A stretch of DNA of 64,000 bases from Crithidia fasciculata (Eukaryota; Euglenozoa; Kinetoplastea; Trypanosomatida; Trypanosomatidae). The stretch lies in NCBI GenBank assembly GCA_000331325.2, contig CM003435.1:1539001-1603000 (forward strand), written 5' to 3'. This document shows positions 29,717 through 41,100 of the stretch, piece by piece (the stretch's first letter is position 1; each line of letters opens with the position of its first letter). A model generated the notes under the pieces. It searched no databases, had not been told where the DNA came from, and worked only from the letters and a program-made list of their open reading frames with translations. The position numbers and the translations under genes are program-made.

Positions 29717-31648
29717 GGTGGTAGAAGAGGAGAATGCACGAGCAGGACAGATAGTGTGAGAACAAGAGAAGCACACTGGCGCACACCCGAGTACGGTGCT
29801 GTCTGCGCTATGTAGTAATACAGTCAACGGGGGAAAAAAAGCAGGGCTTCGCAAAACTTTTGCACACCGCTGGTGCTAGAAAAGTACGCTATGAAAGCGG
29901 AGAAGATAAGCTCGAAAAAAGAATAATGGGGTCTCCAGCAAAAACTCTGAGACTTTTGTGAGTGTGCGTGGGTGAAACACGGAGAGAGTGAGAGTGTGTG
30001 CGTTAAGGTGAGCAAGCGGCCCAGCAACGAATAAAATCTAGAATAGGAAAGCAGGTGGAAAGAACGAGAGCCAGTGTGTGCCGGGCTAATCAACAGCGCC
30101 GAGTGTGGTTGACGCACACGTCACCTCGAATAAGAGAAAAAAGAAAAGCGAGATATTTGAACGCCAGGTAAGAGGTTGACCTTTTTTTCCAGGCCCAACT
30201 TTCGTCACAGCAAGCAAAAAAAAAAATCAGCGATAGAGCACAGCGAGTCAAAAAAAAAAGAGGGAAAAAGATGAAGGGAGTAAAAGTTTCAACGCGGCGA
30301 GAGAAGAAAAGGGTGTAAGGGTTTGTTGTGTGTGAAGGTTTTTCTATCTCCGTGTGAGGTATACGTGATTGGCTATGTACAAGATGCGAAAAAAGTGATA
30401 GTTCAAAGAGAAAAGGGAAAGCGTTTGCTATTCAAAAAGAATAAAGGGAATTAAAAAAAGAGGTGAGCGTCGGCAGCTCCACAAAAGTCAGCAGATTGGG
30501 AAAAGGAAACAAAGAAGACGAGGTCCACCGCAGTGCTAAGTGCAGCTGGCTTTGTTAACTTTTTTTATTTTATTTTTTGAGATGTAGTATGCCTGCTCGT
30601 ACTTGTTCTCTGTTTGTTTGTTTTTCTTTCGTTCTAGGTTAGACTGCCCCGCGTTGTCTTCAGTGCAACACACAGAGGGATATAGATTGCTGTGAGGCAC
30701 AAAGCACACCCGCAGCGCACAGAACAACAAGAAAAAAGAACCTGTAAGAAATTGAAAGCGGCGCAGAAGTGCAGTCTAGTCTGGACGGCGTCGAAGAGGT
30801 GAAGAAGTTTTGATTCGGCAATTGTGTTGTTGTAGAAGGAGGCAAAAAAAGGGGGAAGTAAAGTGTTCCTCTTCTAGAGAGCAAAAGAGTTGCCTTTCCC
30901 AGCTTCAAGGCTTCGATCAATGAAGCTAAAATTCGAGATGGGCTCTCCCAACCTAAGGGGCTAGTGGTTTTGAACGTGTGACGTCATCGAGGCCAATGCA
31001 GAAACGCACGTGCAAGAACACAGACGGCATGTATGGCAGCAATGAGACCGTGTTCGGTACAAGAAAAGAAGTTGAGTCATTGCCAAGAAAGAAAGGAGTG
31101 ATAAGTAGGAGAAAGTCAGAGGCAAAGCAATGAGATGCTGTGAGAAGACCGTCAACGTGACGAAGCGCGGCGTCGCTTCACATTACTCATGTATCTCTTA
31201 TCTCAATCGGAGGAAAGGCCACCACATGCTACGAACACAGCTCCGACACACAATTGCATTGAGAGAGTGCAGAGGTGACGGTGAAGAAGACCCTAAGTGA
31301 AAGAGTTCTGCAACGGGAAAGAATAAAAAACATTTCCAGGTTACAGTGCACTAAGATCTTCTTTTCCTTTTGGATTGTGCAAAGGCCTCTTTTTCTTTTA
31401 TTTTTCACCTTTTGGCATCGGCTTTCCTGCTCAACACGGGTGCCACTGTCGATCAACACCGTCGCATGTTATCCTTTTTTTCGAATTTAAAGTCTCCCCA
31501 CGAAGAAGCTCGGATGGCTGATCGATGTTGTTTGCGGCGTGCATCGGATTTATTTTTTCTCTTTACAAGAAACGGAGCACATTTTAAGTGTTTCGATACT
31601 GCGCCGCCGTTCAGACAACGCGATTCTTTGCGGGGTCGCCTTGCATCA
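29717..31648. other. Intergenic region, AP-3 beta gene to giant gene
   Basis: About 1.9 kb, with the 3' UTR of AP-3 beta and the 5' UTR of the giant gene. The coding strand before 29716 is T/C-rich for about 50 bases. The middle is A-rich with several homopolymers (about 30215, 30250). Short frames here are Phe/Leu/Ser-rich by composition and look non-coding. Confidence 0.6.
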
Positions 31649-34279
31649 TCAAACATCAGATGGCGCCGCAGTCGTGCCTGCTGGGGTGGCAGTGCCTTGG
31701 TCGTCAGCCGTTGCGCTTTCACGCGGCGCCGACGGGCTCTCTGCCTCTTCACGCGTGCCCTCCAGCGGTTGAGCCGCCGCAGCACTCGGCGGTGCGGCAG
31801 CGGTCTGCATCGTGACACGCACCGTCACCTTCGGTGGAGAAGCCGCGGCAGCACCGCCCGACGCCGCCTTTTTGGCCCCGCGGTGGTGCTTGTTGCTGCT
31901 GCGGCGACGCGCGTCAGCTGACGTCTCGCTGTCGGAGTCGGACGACGCGGGTGAAGCGGCATCATCGCCATTGCCGTCCGAGGCGGCCAAAGAAGAAGAT
32001 GATCCGCTGCGGCTTCGTGAAGATTCGCCGTCCTCGTCACTGGGACTCGCACTGCCGCTGCTGCCCGAGTAGCTGCCACTGCTGCTCCCGCTCTCCTCCT
32101 CCCCAGAAGAGGAATACGACGAGGCAGACGTCGACGACTCGAAGATGGTCACGGCGGCCGCCGCGGCATTCATCTCCTCCACCGTGCGTCGCAGCGTCGG
32201 GCTCGATGGGGCGGTGGCCCACGCCGGTAGCGCGTGGTAGCCTCGCACCGACGGCCCGAGCAGCTGTGCGTACGTGCCGAGCTCAAAGGCGGCGCGTTCG
32301 GCAAAAGGGTCGGCGGCATCAGGCAGCGGCTTCTCCCGCAGCAGCGCCGTCCGCACCGCCACGAAGGCGTCGCTCTGACGGTCGAAGGTGGTGGCCACAA
32401 GCCGCTCCTCGTCGCGGATGCTGTAGTCGTCGTCGTACTTGGCGAGCTCGGCGACGTAAAAGTAAACGAGCTTGAAGCGCTCTGCCAGCTCACTGCTGCC
32501 CTGCAGGTGCACCCACACCTTGCACCCGAGCGTCAGCACCTGCCGCTTCACCTCGGGGGCGAGGCTGCCGAAGCGCTTCGCAAAGACGCGGAAGCAGTCG
32601 GGGGCGGCGGCCGCCATTGACGCGTGTTTGGGAATGTTCTCGCCAGCCAGCCACAGAATCGTGGCGACAGCAGCAGGCTCGGTGACGCGCTCCTCCATGA
32701 TGTCGAGCGTCAAGCGGCAGACGAGGCGGGAGATGCGGACCGGATCGGTGCCCTGCAGCACCAACACACGCAGCACCGTCACTGCCTCCGCCACGACGGC
32801 GGGCGAGCTGGTGGTGCTCGACAGCAGCGGCGCAATAAGGCGGATGGTGTGTGCCGCAAAGGGTGGGTGCTGCTGCACGACAAGCGCCAGCCCCTGGATC
32901 GCCTCCACCACCGCCGTGTCGTTCCACTGATGCACGTAGGAGCGGAACTCGCGGTACACCTCCTCGGCCGTGACGGGCGAGACGAGGCGGGCGAGGATGC
33001 GCAGCTTCAGCCCGCGGACGTCTGCCGCGTCGTGCGGGAGGAGAAAGAAACTCTTGAAGTAGGGCCGAAAGGCATCGCTGTGGAGAAGGAGGAGGGCGTA
33101 GATGACGTTCAGGATGGCGATGTGGCCCTCCGCGCAGGTGTTGAGCAGTCGCATCGCGGGCCGCGTGCACGCCTCGTGAAACCGCCGCGTGCCGCAGTGG
33201 GTGTAGAGGGCGATGGTGGCGACCACCACGGCGCTGTTCATGCTCCGCAGCAGCGGACGGGCCGAGTTGAGGAGGAGGAGCAGATCCGGGTCTAGTGCCT
33301 TTTCCACTTCATCGACGCCAGCACCATCACCGTTGCCCGCCGCGTCGCGTCCACCAAACGAAGACTCAGAGGAGGAGGTCGCGTCGTCATCGTCGTCGCT
33401 GTCAGTTGCAGATGTCTCGCTGCTGGCGCCGCTGTCGTCACCGGAGCTTCTCCCGGCCCCTCGCGCACCAGCGAAGGGCCCGCTGGGGTCGACAAAGTGG
33501 AGCCGAGCGTAGCGCAGGAGGAGACGCAGCAGCACCACCTGCCCCCACTCCTCACAGTCGGGCAGGCTGCGGCAGAGGCGGCGGTAGACGGGGTGAAGCA
33601 GCTCCCACCGCGTCGGGCAGACAGTTGCGAAGGCCAGTGCGGCGGCGCCAACAATGTCAGGATTGCGGTCAGAGAGAAGGGTGCGAAGGAGCTTGTGAAC
33701 GCCGTCCTCGTCGAGGTCGTGGCGTGCAACGGTGTGCATCTGCACCAGCGCCAGCGCGGCCGTCTTGCGCACCACCGGCGCCACGTCATCAGCGCACTTC
33801 CGCACCGCCACCATCACAACAGGCTGGATGGCCGGGATGCGAAGGGCAGCGAGCATGCGGAGCGCCAGAGCCCGCACGTGCATACTCGGGTCGACCAAAT
33901 CCCTCTGGAAAGCCGAGATGGAAAGAAGGGTCTCGTCTGGGCAGTCCTCCGCGTAGTAGACAATGAACAAGTAAATGAGCTTCCGCAGCTCGATCGAAGG
34001 GACGTGGATGTTCTTCACCACGTCGGTGAAGAAGTGGCGCATGTTGCTGCCCTTGCACATCTGCGCCACAATGCGCTTCATTGCGTCGCGCTTGTCGTGC
34101 AGGGACTCGGAGTTGAGGCTGCGCCGCAGGTCGTCCACCTTTGGGGCAACGGAGAAGAACTGCGCATCGCCGGCGACGAGGGAGCGGGCCTTGTTGAAGA
34201 CGGAGGTGGTGCTGCTCGCGTACTCCCACGCGCGTTCCGTCACGAAGGTGGCCTGCTCTAGCAGCGCAGCGCCGTTCAT
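31649..34279 (-). CDS. AP-3 complex subunit beta
   Basis: The start chosen is the ATG at 34279; upstream sequence in frame opens on a non-ATG codon. The protein has 876 residues. Residues ~40-600 form the adaptin N-terminal trunk: LRRSLNSESLHDKRDAMKRI, then HVPSIELRKLIYLFIVYYAE, then VRALALRMLAALR, and HEAT-type repeats. An acidic Ser/Asp/Glu insert at ~285-330 and a long Ser/Glu/Asp-rich hinge at ~690-830 are typical of beta-3 rather than beta-1/2. The C-terminal ear is missing or unrecognisable, making it shorter than human AP3B1. AP-3 sorts cargo from endosome/Golgi to lysosome-related organelles; in trypanosomatids it is linked to acidocalcisome formation. Confidence in the family is high. 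Confidence 0.9.
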   Translation of the reverse strand: MNGAALLEQATFVTERAWEYASSTTSVFNKARSLVAGDAQFFSVAPKVDDLRRSLNSESLHDKRDAMKRIVAQMCKGSNMRHFFTDVVKNIHVPSIELRKLIYLFIVYYAEDCPDETLLSISAFQRDLVDPSMHVRALALRMLAALRIPAIQPVVMVAVRKCADDVAPVVRKTAALALVQMHTVARHDLDEDGVHKLLRTLLSDRNPDIVGAAALAFATVCPTRWELLHPVYRRLCRSLPDCEEWGQVVLLRLLLRYARLHFVDPSGPFAGARGAGRSSGDDSGASSETSATDSDDDDDATSSSESSFGGRDAAGNGDGAGVDEVEKALDPDLLLLLNSARPLLRSMNSAVVVATIALYTHCGTRRFHEACTRPAMRLLNTCAEGHIAILNVIYALLLLHSDAFRPYFKSFFLLPHDAADVRGLKLRILARLVSPVTAEEVYREFRSYVHQWNDTAVVEAIQGLALVVQQHPPFAAHTIRLIAPLLSSTTSSPAVVAEAVTVLRVLVLQGTDPVRISRLVCRLTLDIMEERVTEPAAVATILWLAGENIPKHASMAAAAPDCFRVFAKRFGSLAPEVKRQVLTLGCKVWVHLQGSSELAERFKLVYFYVAELAKYDDDYSIRDEERLVATTFDRQSDAFVAVRTALLREKPLPDAADPFAERAAFELGTYAQLLGPSVRGYHALPAWATAPSSPTLRRTVEEMNAAAAAVTIFESSTSASSYSSSGEEESGSSSGSYSGSSGSASPSDEDGESSRSRSGSSSSLAASDGNGDDAASPASSDSDSETSADARRRSSNKHHRGAKKAASGGAAAASPPKVTVRVTMQTAAAPPSAAAAQPLEGTREEAESPSAPRESATADDQGTATPAGTTAAPSDV

Positions 34280-35019
34280 TTTTTTTCCTTCTGTCTTTCT
34301 CTTCTTTTTTAAATCAAGTGCGACTCGGCACCTCGTTACAGCGAGGGATAACACTACAACGGCGAGAAGACGTTGCGAGTGGTCGCCGTAGGCCGTGCGT
34401 GTGTGTTATGAATTTATGTTCCCTCTCTTTCTTATAGACAATATGGAGTGGAAATTGCAAAGCAGCAGTGACAGAGCCCAAGTCACCGATGCCAATACAC
34501 CCTTTCTCTGTGGCGCCGTCGCCCGTAAGACAGGCCAGAGAGGTCAATAAATTACCGCAGCCGTGACAAGAGAAACAAACAGAAAAAAAAATTAGTAATA
34601 TAGCAGGCCTTGACAACGTACTGAGGACCAATACGTTAGAGAAGTGGAAGTGAACAAAGAACGGGGAGAATGGTGTCATGAAGAGCAGGAGTATGAGTGG
34701 TAAACAACAACTTAGATGCTCCTCTTATTCTGTTGTCTCTAGATCAGCAACCGTAAAACAGGCAGGCATAAGATACACGTACTTACGTGTGCGCAAAAGG
34801 GAGCTTTGGTTGTTGTCTTTTTATTCGCTGTATTCGCAGTTAGTCTTGACCGTTAGGTGGTGGAGCGGTAATGTGTTTGTCTGACTGAACACCTTTATGC
34901 GTATCAGGACATGCTACTCTGGAAGATAGTCTTAAAAGACGACGGACTCCATCGTGCGCACGCAGACATACAGACACACTGTAAAAAAACAGAACAATAA
35001 AAAAACATTGGCAACTGCC
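34280..35019. other. Intergenic region, APE2-like gene to AP-3 beta gene
   Basis: Holds UTR sequence. The coding strand immediately upstream of 34279 is A-rich rather than pyrimidine-rich, so the trans-splice site probably lies further upstream. No gene seen. Confidence 0.55.
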
Positions 35020-37260
35020 TTACAGCTCATCCACGTCCACCACCTCTGCATCTCCCGCGACGGCAGTATCGTGCGCCTTCGCACTCTCCTGAGTGCGCGC
35101 CGACTTCACAAGGGCCCTGCCATCGCCGCCGCTCTCCACCCCCAACGCAGCACGGCGCTTCCGTCCGCCGTCCATTGTGTCCGTTTGATCCTTCACCGAC
35201 GCGCTCAGCGCAGCAGTCGCGACAGTCGATGCAGCGTGCGGCGGCGTCGCGCTTTCAACCGCCACGGCAGTCGTCTTCTTGGCCGCCGCTGCAGCCGCAG
35301 CGAAGAAGGTCTGCAGCCCCACCGGCGGACGGTACATGCACTTGTGGTCCTCCACGAGCTTGCCAGGACGCGGCACCAACTCGCTGCGACCCCCGATGCG
35401 CGTCAAGTCGAGCACCAAACCCACACCGATGTGGTCGCTGAACTGCGGCGGCGTGACGAAGAGGCCCGTCGCGGGCAGCCCGGCGCAGCACAACTCACGC
35501 GCACTCGCCGACAGCGCCGGCATGCCCGACCCATCAAAGGCGGCAGCGGGGTAGGCGCCACCGGCCATCGCCCGCTGGATCCCATCGCGGTACTCGCTGC
35601 CCGTCACCTCGCTGAAGAAATCGGTACGAGTATGTCCGCTGGGTGGCCCGCTGATTGAAACGCTTGCGTTGTTGGCTGTGTCGCCGCGGCACACAACGGC
35701 AGGCAGCAGGGCTGCATCGACCAGAATGTAGTCCAGCCGAGTGCCGACGTTCTCGAGGCGGCGGTTGCGGGATTGGTCCCAGACGGTGTAGGGGCAAGGG
35801 CAGTAGGGCCGCAGCTGTGGCCGCTCCACCTCCCCCATCAACAACGCATCCACCGCCGCTGGAGCATCACCACCGGTTTTCCCTCCTGCTTGTGCGGCAA
35901 GTATGTCGTCGGTGAGAAGAAAGGAGTCAAACATTCGCGTCGCGCTGTATTCTTCCCTATTCCCTACGTGGTAAGAGGCCGGCGAACAGGTCGACGGACT
36001 CCAGCGCAGACGGCCCGTCAGCACCGGCGTGGCCGACCTCGCCAAGGGAAGGTGCAGCAGGCGGCTCATGAAGCCCACCGAGGCGTCGGAGTGCGGGGAG
36101 AGGCCGCAGTAGTGCACCACCGCGTACAGTTCGTTGTTGTGCGCACAGGGAAACCCTTTCGCGAACTCTGACGCGTAGGCGTTCTGAAAGCCAGCCTCGT
36201 AGAGCGTCGCCAAGGTTAGCGGTGGGGCCTCGTACATCTGCGTCACCCGTCCACTGCTGCTGCTAAAACCCTCTCGTACAAGGACAGAGTGGAGGTGATC
36301 GAGAGCGGCGCGGTCGATGGCGTCGCCGTCCACGACAACCTCGGCGTCTACGGAGACGACACCCGTCGTCGGCGTCTGCGCTGACGAGAGCGGCGACAGC
36401 GGGGACTGCGACGGCGTTGCGGAACTCGACGCCGCATCACTGCCGCTCAGAAGCGCCTGCTTTATCTCCACTACGCGGCCACACAAGTAGTTGGCGATCA
36501 TGTTCACCACGCGCTGCAGAGCCGGCTTAGGGAGGTGGGGCACTTTTGCCGCCCACTCCGCCTCCGACATGCGAGCTGCCGTGGTCTCCAGCTGTAGCAG
36601 CGTGCCGAGGTGAATGCGGCGCAGCGACCACGCCCCATCCAGAGCTCGATACGTCATGTTCAAGTCCCCCACGAGAATGACGGCCTTCCGCGTCTCGAGG
36701 CGCAGCTTTTCCATCAGCCTCTCCAAGGCCTGCAGAAAGCCGAACTTGTAGCTGTGCCGTGCCCCGCCGCGCGCGTTCGGCACGTACACGTTGACCAGCA
36801 CGAAGGCGCTGTGGTGCGTCACGACAACCCGCCCCTCCTCGTTGTACTCCGCCTCGTCGAAGGGCTCGCTGTCGCAGCGCCACGTCAGACCCTTGCGTGC
36901 GAAGGTGACGACGCCGTTGAAGCCGCGGTGCTGCTTGCCGCTGAAGGACCAGAACGACTCCCATCCCTCGATGCCGTCGTTCACACCACCACCGGCACCA
37001 CTGCCACACTGTTTCTTTTTGTTTGCGGAAGACGCGAGACGGGCGAGGGGCTGGACGGAGGGCCGTCGCTGCGGTGGCGGATCGCTCGCACCCATGTCAA
37101 CAGGGGACGCCGTCAGCTTCCCCAGCGTCCCTTTACACTCCTGCAGGCAGATGATGTCGGCGTTGGTGCAGGCGAAGAAGTCGTGCAGGCTGCCGTAGCT
37201 CTCGCGGATCGCCTGCGATGTGGACGACCACCCGGCCACATTCCAGCTGATCAGGTACAT
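35020..37260 (-). CDS. APE2-like AP endonuclease / EEP-family nuclease
   Basis: The start is the ATG at 37260 (MYLISWNVAGW), preceded closely by a splice acceptor; the longer frame opens on GTG. All core residues of the exonuclease III/AP endonuclease fold are visible: ISWN (Asn7), LQECK (Glu41), VNVYVPNA, VGDLN, RLDYILVD and FSDHIGVG, so it should be active. RALD after GDLN and the large insert between the two halves of the fold fit APE2 more than APE1. Near the C-terminus GLQTFFAAA follows a basic Pro stretch and may be a PCNA-binding (PIP-like) box, as APE2 proteins have. A basic tail ends the protein and no GRF zinc finger is visible. Role: repair of abasic sites and damaged 3' ends in the nucleus. 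Confidence 0.8.
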   Translation of the reverse strand: MYLISWNVAGWSSTSQAIRESYGSLHDFFACTNADIICLQECKGTLGKLTASPVDMGASDPPPQRRPSVQPLARLASSANKKKQCGSGAGGGVNDGIEGWESFWSFSGKQHRGFNGVVTFARKGLTWRCDSEPFDEAEYNEEGRVVVTHHSAFVLVNVYVPNARGGARHSYKFGFLQALERLMEKLRLETRKAVILVGDLNMTYRALDGAWSLRRIHLGTLLQLETTAARMSEAEWAAKVPHLPKPALQRVVNMIANYLCGRVVEIKQALLSGSDAASSSATPSQSPLSPLSSAQTPTTGVVSVDAEVVVDGDAIDRAALDHLHSVLVREGFSSSSGRVTQMYEAPPLTLATLYEAGFQNAYASEFAKGFPCAHNNELYAVVHYCGLSPHSDASVGFMSRLLHLPLARSATPVLTGRLRWSPSTCSPASYHVGNREEYSATRMFDSFLLTDDILAAQAGGKTGGDAPAAVDALLMGEVERPQLRPYCPCPYTVWDQSRNRRLENVGTRLDYILVDAALLPAVVCRGDTANNASVSISGPPSGHTRTDFFSEVTGSEYRDGIQRAMAGGAYPAAAFDGSGMPALSASARELCCAGLPATGLFVTPPQFSDHIGVGLVLDLTRIGGRSELVPRPGKLVEDHKCMYRPPVGLQTFFAAAAAAAKKTTAVAVESATPPHAASTVATAALSASVKDQTDTMDGGRKRRAALGVESGGDGRALVKSARTQESAKAHDTAVAGDAEVVDVDEL

Positions 37261-38132
37261 GCTGTGCTTTGTGGGTAAAAGCAAAGAAAGCAAAAGCACG
37301 GCAGAGTATTCAAGCAGTTTTTTGTGTGTTTCTTTTACAGTGAAGAGTGCGAGTTTTGTTGTAAGGAGCGCCTATGTTGCTCAATGAAGAAAAGTGTACG
37401 AGTAGCGGTGGTTTAAAAATAAGGCGCCGGTGTGCAATGCAGGCTGTAGACTCTGCTCAAGCGCTGGAACAACGGCGACAGTACAAGTGAGTACGTAAAG
37501 TAAAGCGAAGAGACAATTTATGACTTTCTATGACGTGCTAGATCGTGCGCTGCATCACGCATCGAGTCCGTGTGTGAGCGTGCTGTGTTATCGTACAAGT
37601 TCTGTTTTTACTTCGGTAGCTTTGCACCCGTGTGTTGAGTGCCTGTATGTCTCCGCCTTTAACAAGACGCCGATCTGTGGGTGTGTATAGGTGTGCATTG
37701 TTGCAGAAGAGGTACAATAAACAAGAAAAAGCAGAGTGGATGCGTGGTTCACATCGAAAAAAGCACAACCATCAATAGCAGCAACATCAAAGACCGGTAC
37801 TGCAAGTAGTGTTGAGTCTAGAAAGCACATAAATACTTTAAGCAGTGCGGCTGTCAATAGCAGGGAGTTCTTTGTGGCACGACACAGGCCTTCTTCTGCG
37901 TAACTCATTTCAGACATCACACTCTACACCAACGATGTGCAATCCTCATTGCTGTTTATTCGTGGCCGACAATACGCTAGGTGATGGGCGCTGTCTCGAC
38001 AAAACAAAGGAGATGACGGACCGAAGAAAAGGAGCGAAGCAAAAATTGCAATTGACGAGAAAGCAATGCGTTCGATACTGACTGTAGCGCTGGAAAAAAA
38101 AAGGAAGCAATAAGCGTTGACGACTATTACAC
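37261..38132. other. Intergenic region, RELCH-like gene to APE2-like gene
   Basis: Contains the splice acceptor at its left edge and the probable 3' UTR of the RELCH-like gene. Low-complexity A-rich stretches only; no gene seen. Confidence 0.6.
37267..37299 (-). promoter_or_regulatory. Predicted spliced-leader acceptor of the APE2-like gene
   Basis: On the coding strand a T-rich tract is followed by CACAAAG (AG at 37267-37268) and then CACAG, both within 10 bases of the ATG at 37260. The resulting leader would be very short. Confidence 0.5.
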
Positions 38133-41100
38133 TCACAGGCGCCTCTTCAACTCATCCTTCACGCGATCCAGCAAATTCCCAGCGCTGGAGTGCACACCAC
38201 CAGAGGAGTACCGGCTCGCATTGCTCTCCGCAAAGAGTAGGTAGTTCTTGAGCAGCCGCTGCCACCGCGTGCGCACATTTGCGCTGCAGGCGGACAAGAC
38301 GCCCTCGCTGGCCAGCTGTTGAATGCCCGGCAGGAGGTAGCGCGCCACCAGCGTCGGCGTCACGACGGCGCAGCGCAAAATATTGTGGAGGAGCGCCTGG
38401 AGGATGAGCATCGTGCTCTCCCACTGCTCGACTGAGCGGTCCTGCGGCTCGCACGACACGACACGCGGCGCGGCAGCTGCACAATCGACGTGGCCCGCGA
38501 AGCTTGTCGACGGTGCAGCAGACAACGATGACCCTGCGCCAGCTGTACTTGCAGGCACGGGCTGAGATAGTGGTGGCGGTGGAGCCATCCCCACCTGCGA
38601 GACGCGCTCGACGTACTGCTCCGCGAGGCGGTCCATCAACGCGGAAAGCTGCGGGTAGAGGAGCGCCTCACGCGGCTCGGCCGGCATGCGCTGCATCAGC
38701 TGGTCCCACTGCATCAGCACACAGCAGGTGAAGCGAGACGTGCAGCCGGCGACGTCGGCGACGCGGAGGACGGGTCGGATTGCTTTCTCCTGCGCGCGTG
38801 GCTCGGTAAGGGCGATGGCGGAGGAAAGGATGCCCGTCAGCGCAGCTTCCTGCACGAGGGGCAGCAGGTCCTCCAGCAGAGGCAGCAGAGGCTCAATCAG
38901 CAGCGTCACCTTCAGACGCTCGTTCGCGATGGCGGCACACGCGTCGTGCACCAACACCACAGCTGTCAGTCGAAGACGTGGATCCGGTGAGGCCACGAGG
39001 AAGCGCGTCAAGGCGGTGAGACCGGAAGAGACCTCATGGCTCTCCAGCGCGAAGGGAGCCAGAGAAGCGATGCAGTGCACGCACGTCGTCATCGCTGTGG
39101 TGCGCGGGCTCGTCAAGTTGTCCGACTCGAGTCGAATTTGGTGCGCGAGAAAGCGGAGGCCCTCCTGCTGCAGACACCTGGAGGGAAGGCCCTGATGTGC
39201 CGAGGAAAAGGAAGAACCAACAGCGCCGCCGTCCTCCTCTATCCGCGGCTCTGCGCGGTCGGTAAAGGCGCCGGCGTCACCCGAGAGCAGCACGAAATAG
39301 GCGTAGACGAACAGGCGGCGGCCCCGCAGCAGCTCCTGTGGACCTTGCGAGGAATCGTGCGGGGCAGCGAGGGCGAAGGAGGACGACGAAGATGCAGTAG
39401 CAGTGTCGGCAGCACCACCACGCAGCGAGACTGTCGAGCCGGGTGGTAGATGATCGGTCAATGAGGACTTGAGGAAGTCTGCGACCTTGTCCCACGCTGC
39501 GGCACCGAGAAGGGGCACCAGCGACGCCAGCGCGGCGCACAAGGCACAGAGGGGACCACAGAGTTGTGTCGCGGGGTCCTGGCGGCCACTAACGCCACCG
39601 CCAACGCCGCCGCTGCTGCTGTTGTCACCGTCCTCCCCGCGAAGGAGCGAACCGTAGTGCAGCTTCGACAGGAGTGGGGTGAGCAGGTTGTGTGCCGTTG
39701 GCAGCACCACGTGGACGTATGTGTTGGCGAGCGCCGTTGCAGCTGTCGGTGCGGCACCCTGCTGGCCTCGCTCGCCGTGGCGGCCTTCTTCTTCGCGTGC
39801 GTGCACCACCTCCGCAGCAACGCACCGCAGGGCCACCTGCACAAGCTGCACCAGCGTCAGCACGTTACTCAGCGACAGCGCCGACGCGACAGCCGCAGCC
39901 GTCTCATCGACGTCGCTCTTGCGGCTCTCTGCTGCGGCTGCGGAGGCGGCGCTGCTGCGTGTGGTTGGCTTCCGCTGCAGCAGCGTCTGCGTGGCCTCCA
40001 TCCCGATCACCGTGAGGAGCAGCGGGACGAACTGGGTGAGCAGTACGCCGTCAGAGAGGAAGACGGGGTAGAGCACCTCGCACAGCTGCGTCTGCGCCGC
40101 CTGCCGCACCGTCCTGCTTCCCGCGTCAGTTGCCAGGTGGACGAGCGTCTCCATCACGAAGGCCTGCTGTGCCGGGGCAAGGGAGACCGCTGCTGTGGCA
40201 CCCGCCGTGTGGATTTGCGCCGTCGAGGCAGCAGCAGCAGCGGCACTGACAGTCGTGCTCTGCGCTGCAGCATTATCGCCACCACTGGTATTCGCGTTGG
40301 TGCTGCCCGCACCGCTCGAGGCGGCGTCACCCCACAACAGCGAGAGACACCGCGGCAGCTCACGCCGCACCGCCGACGCCTCATCCTCGCACAGCGGCCG
40401 CAGCAGGCCCTGGCAGAGCGAGTAGCGCACCTGCGGGGACTGCCTCAGCAACGGCGCCACCGCCGCCGCACAGTCGAGTGCCAACAACCGCCGCTCGAAC
40501 ACCGGCGCGTTCACCAGCGAGTACAGCTCAGGGATCAGCTCCTGCTCAAGCGACCGCAGCGGCGCGTCGCGGGCGATGCGGAGCCACTCCTGCACAATGG
40601 CGAGGCGGTGCTCGATGGTGGGCCGCTTGTACAGCGTCAGCGTCATGTGTCGCGCGGCGGCGCGGATGCTGCTGGAGGAGCCAAAGACAGCGACAGTGCG
40701 GAGCAGAGGCAGCAGAATGTCTTTCCGCATCGGGTCGACAGAGGCGACGAGGGCTTGCAGACGCTCGGCGATGATGGTGACTGTCAACTTCAGCTGCGCG
40801 TCGAGTTCACGCTCGCGAGTGCGCAGGCGAGCGCAGTTCTCGCCGAGGTCGTCTATGCGTTTCTCCAGCTCACTGCGCTCCAGCCCGTTGCCGCCCATGC
40901 ACCTGCGTTCGTGGTACGTGGAAAGGAGGTGCGGATCCCAGTGCTCCAGCAGCGTGTAGATGCTGCTCTCACCGGCGAGCTGTTGGTAGGCCGTGAGGGC
41001 CTCTTCGACGCTGTTGGCGAGCTCCTGCTGAAGGGGGAGAGGCGGGCTGGTGCTCCTACTGTCCTCTCCGCTGGCTGCACTGCACGATGGCAGCCGAAAC

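Noticed and set aside
29717-31648. Retroposon (SIDER-like) element in the UTR
   Set aside because: Leishmania UTRs often carry such elements, but I see no recognisable conserved head, tail or second copy in the window.
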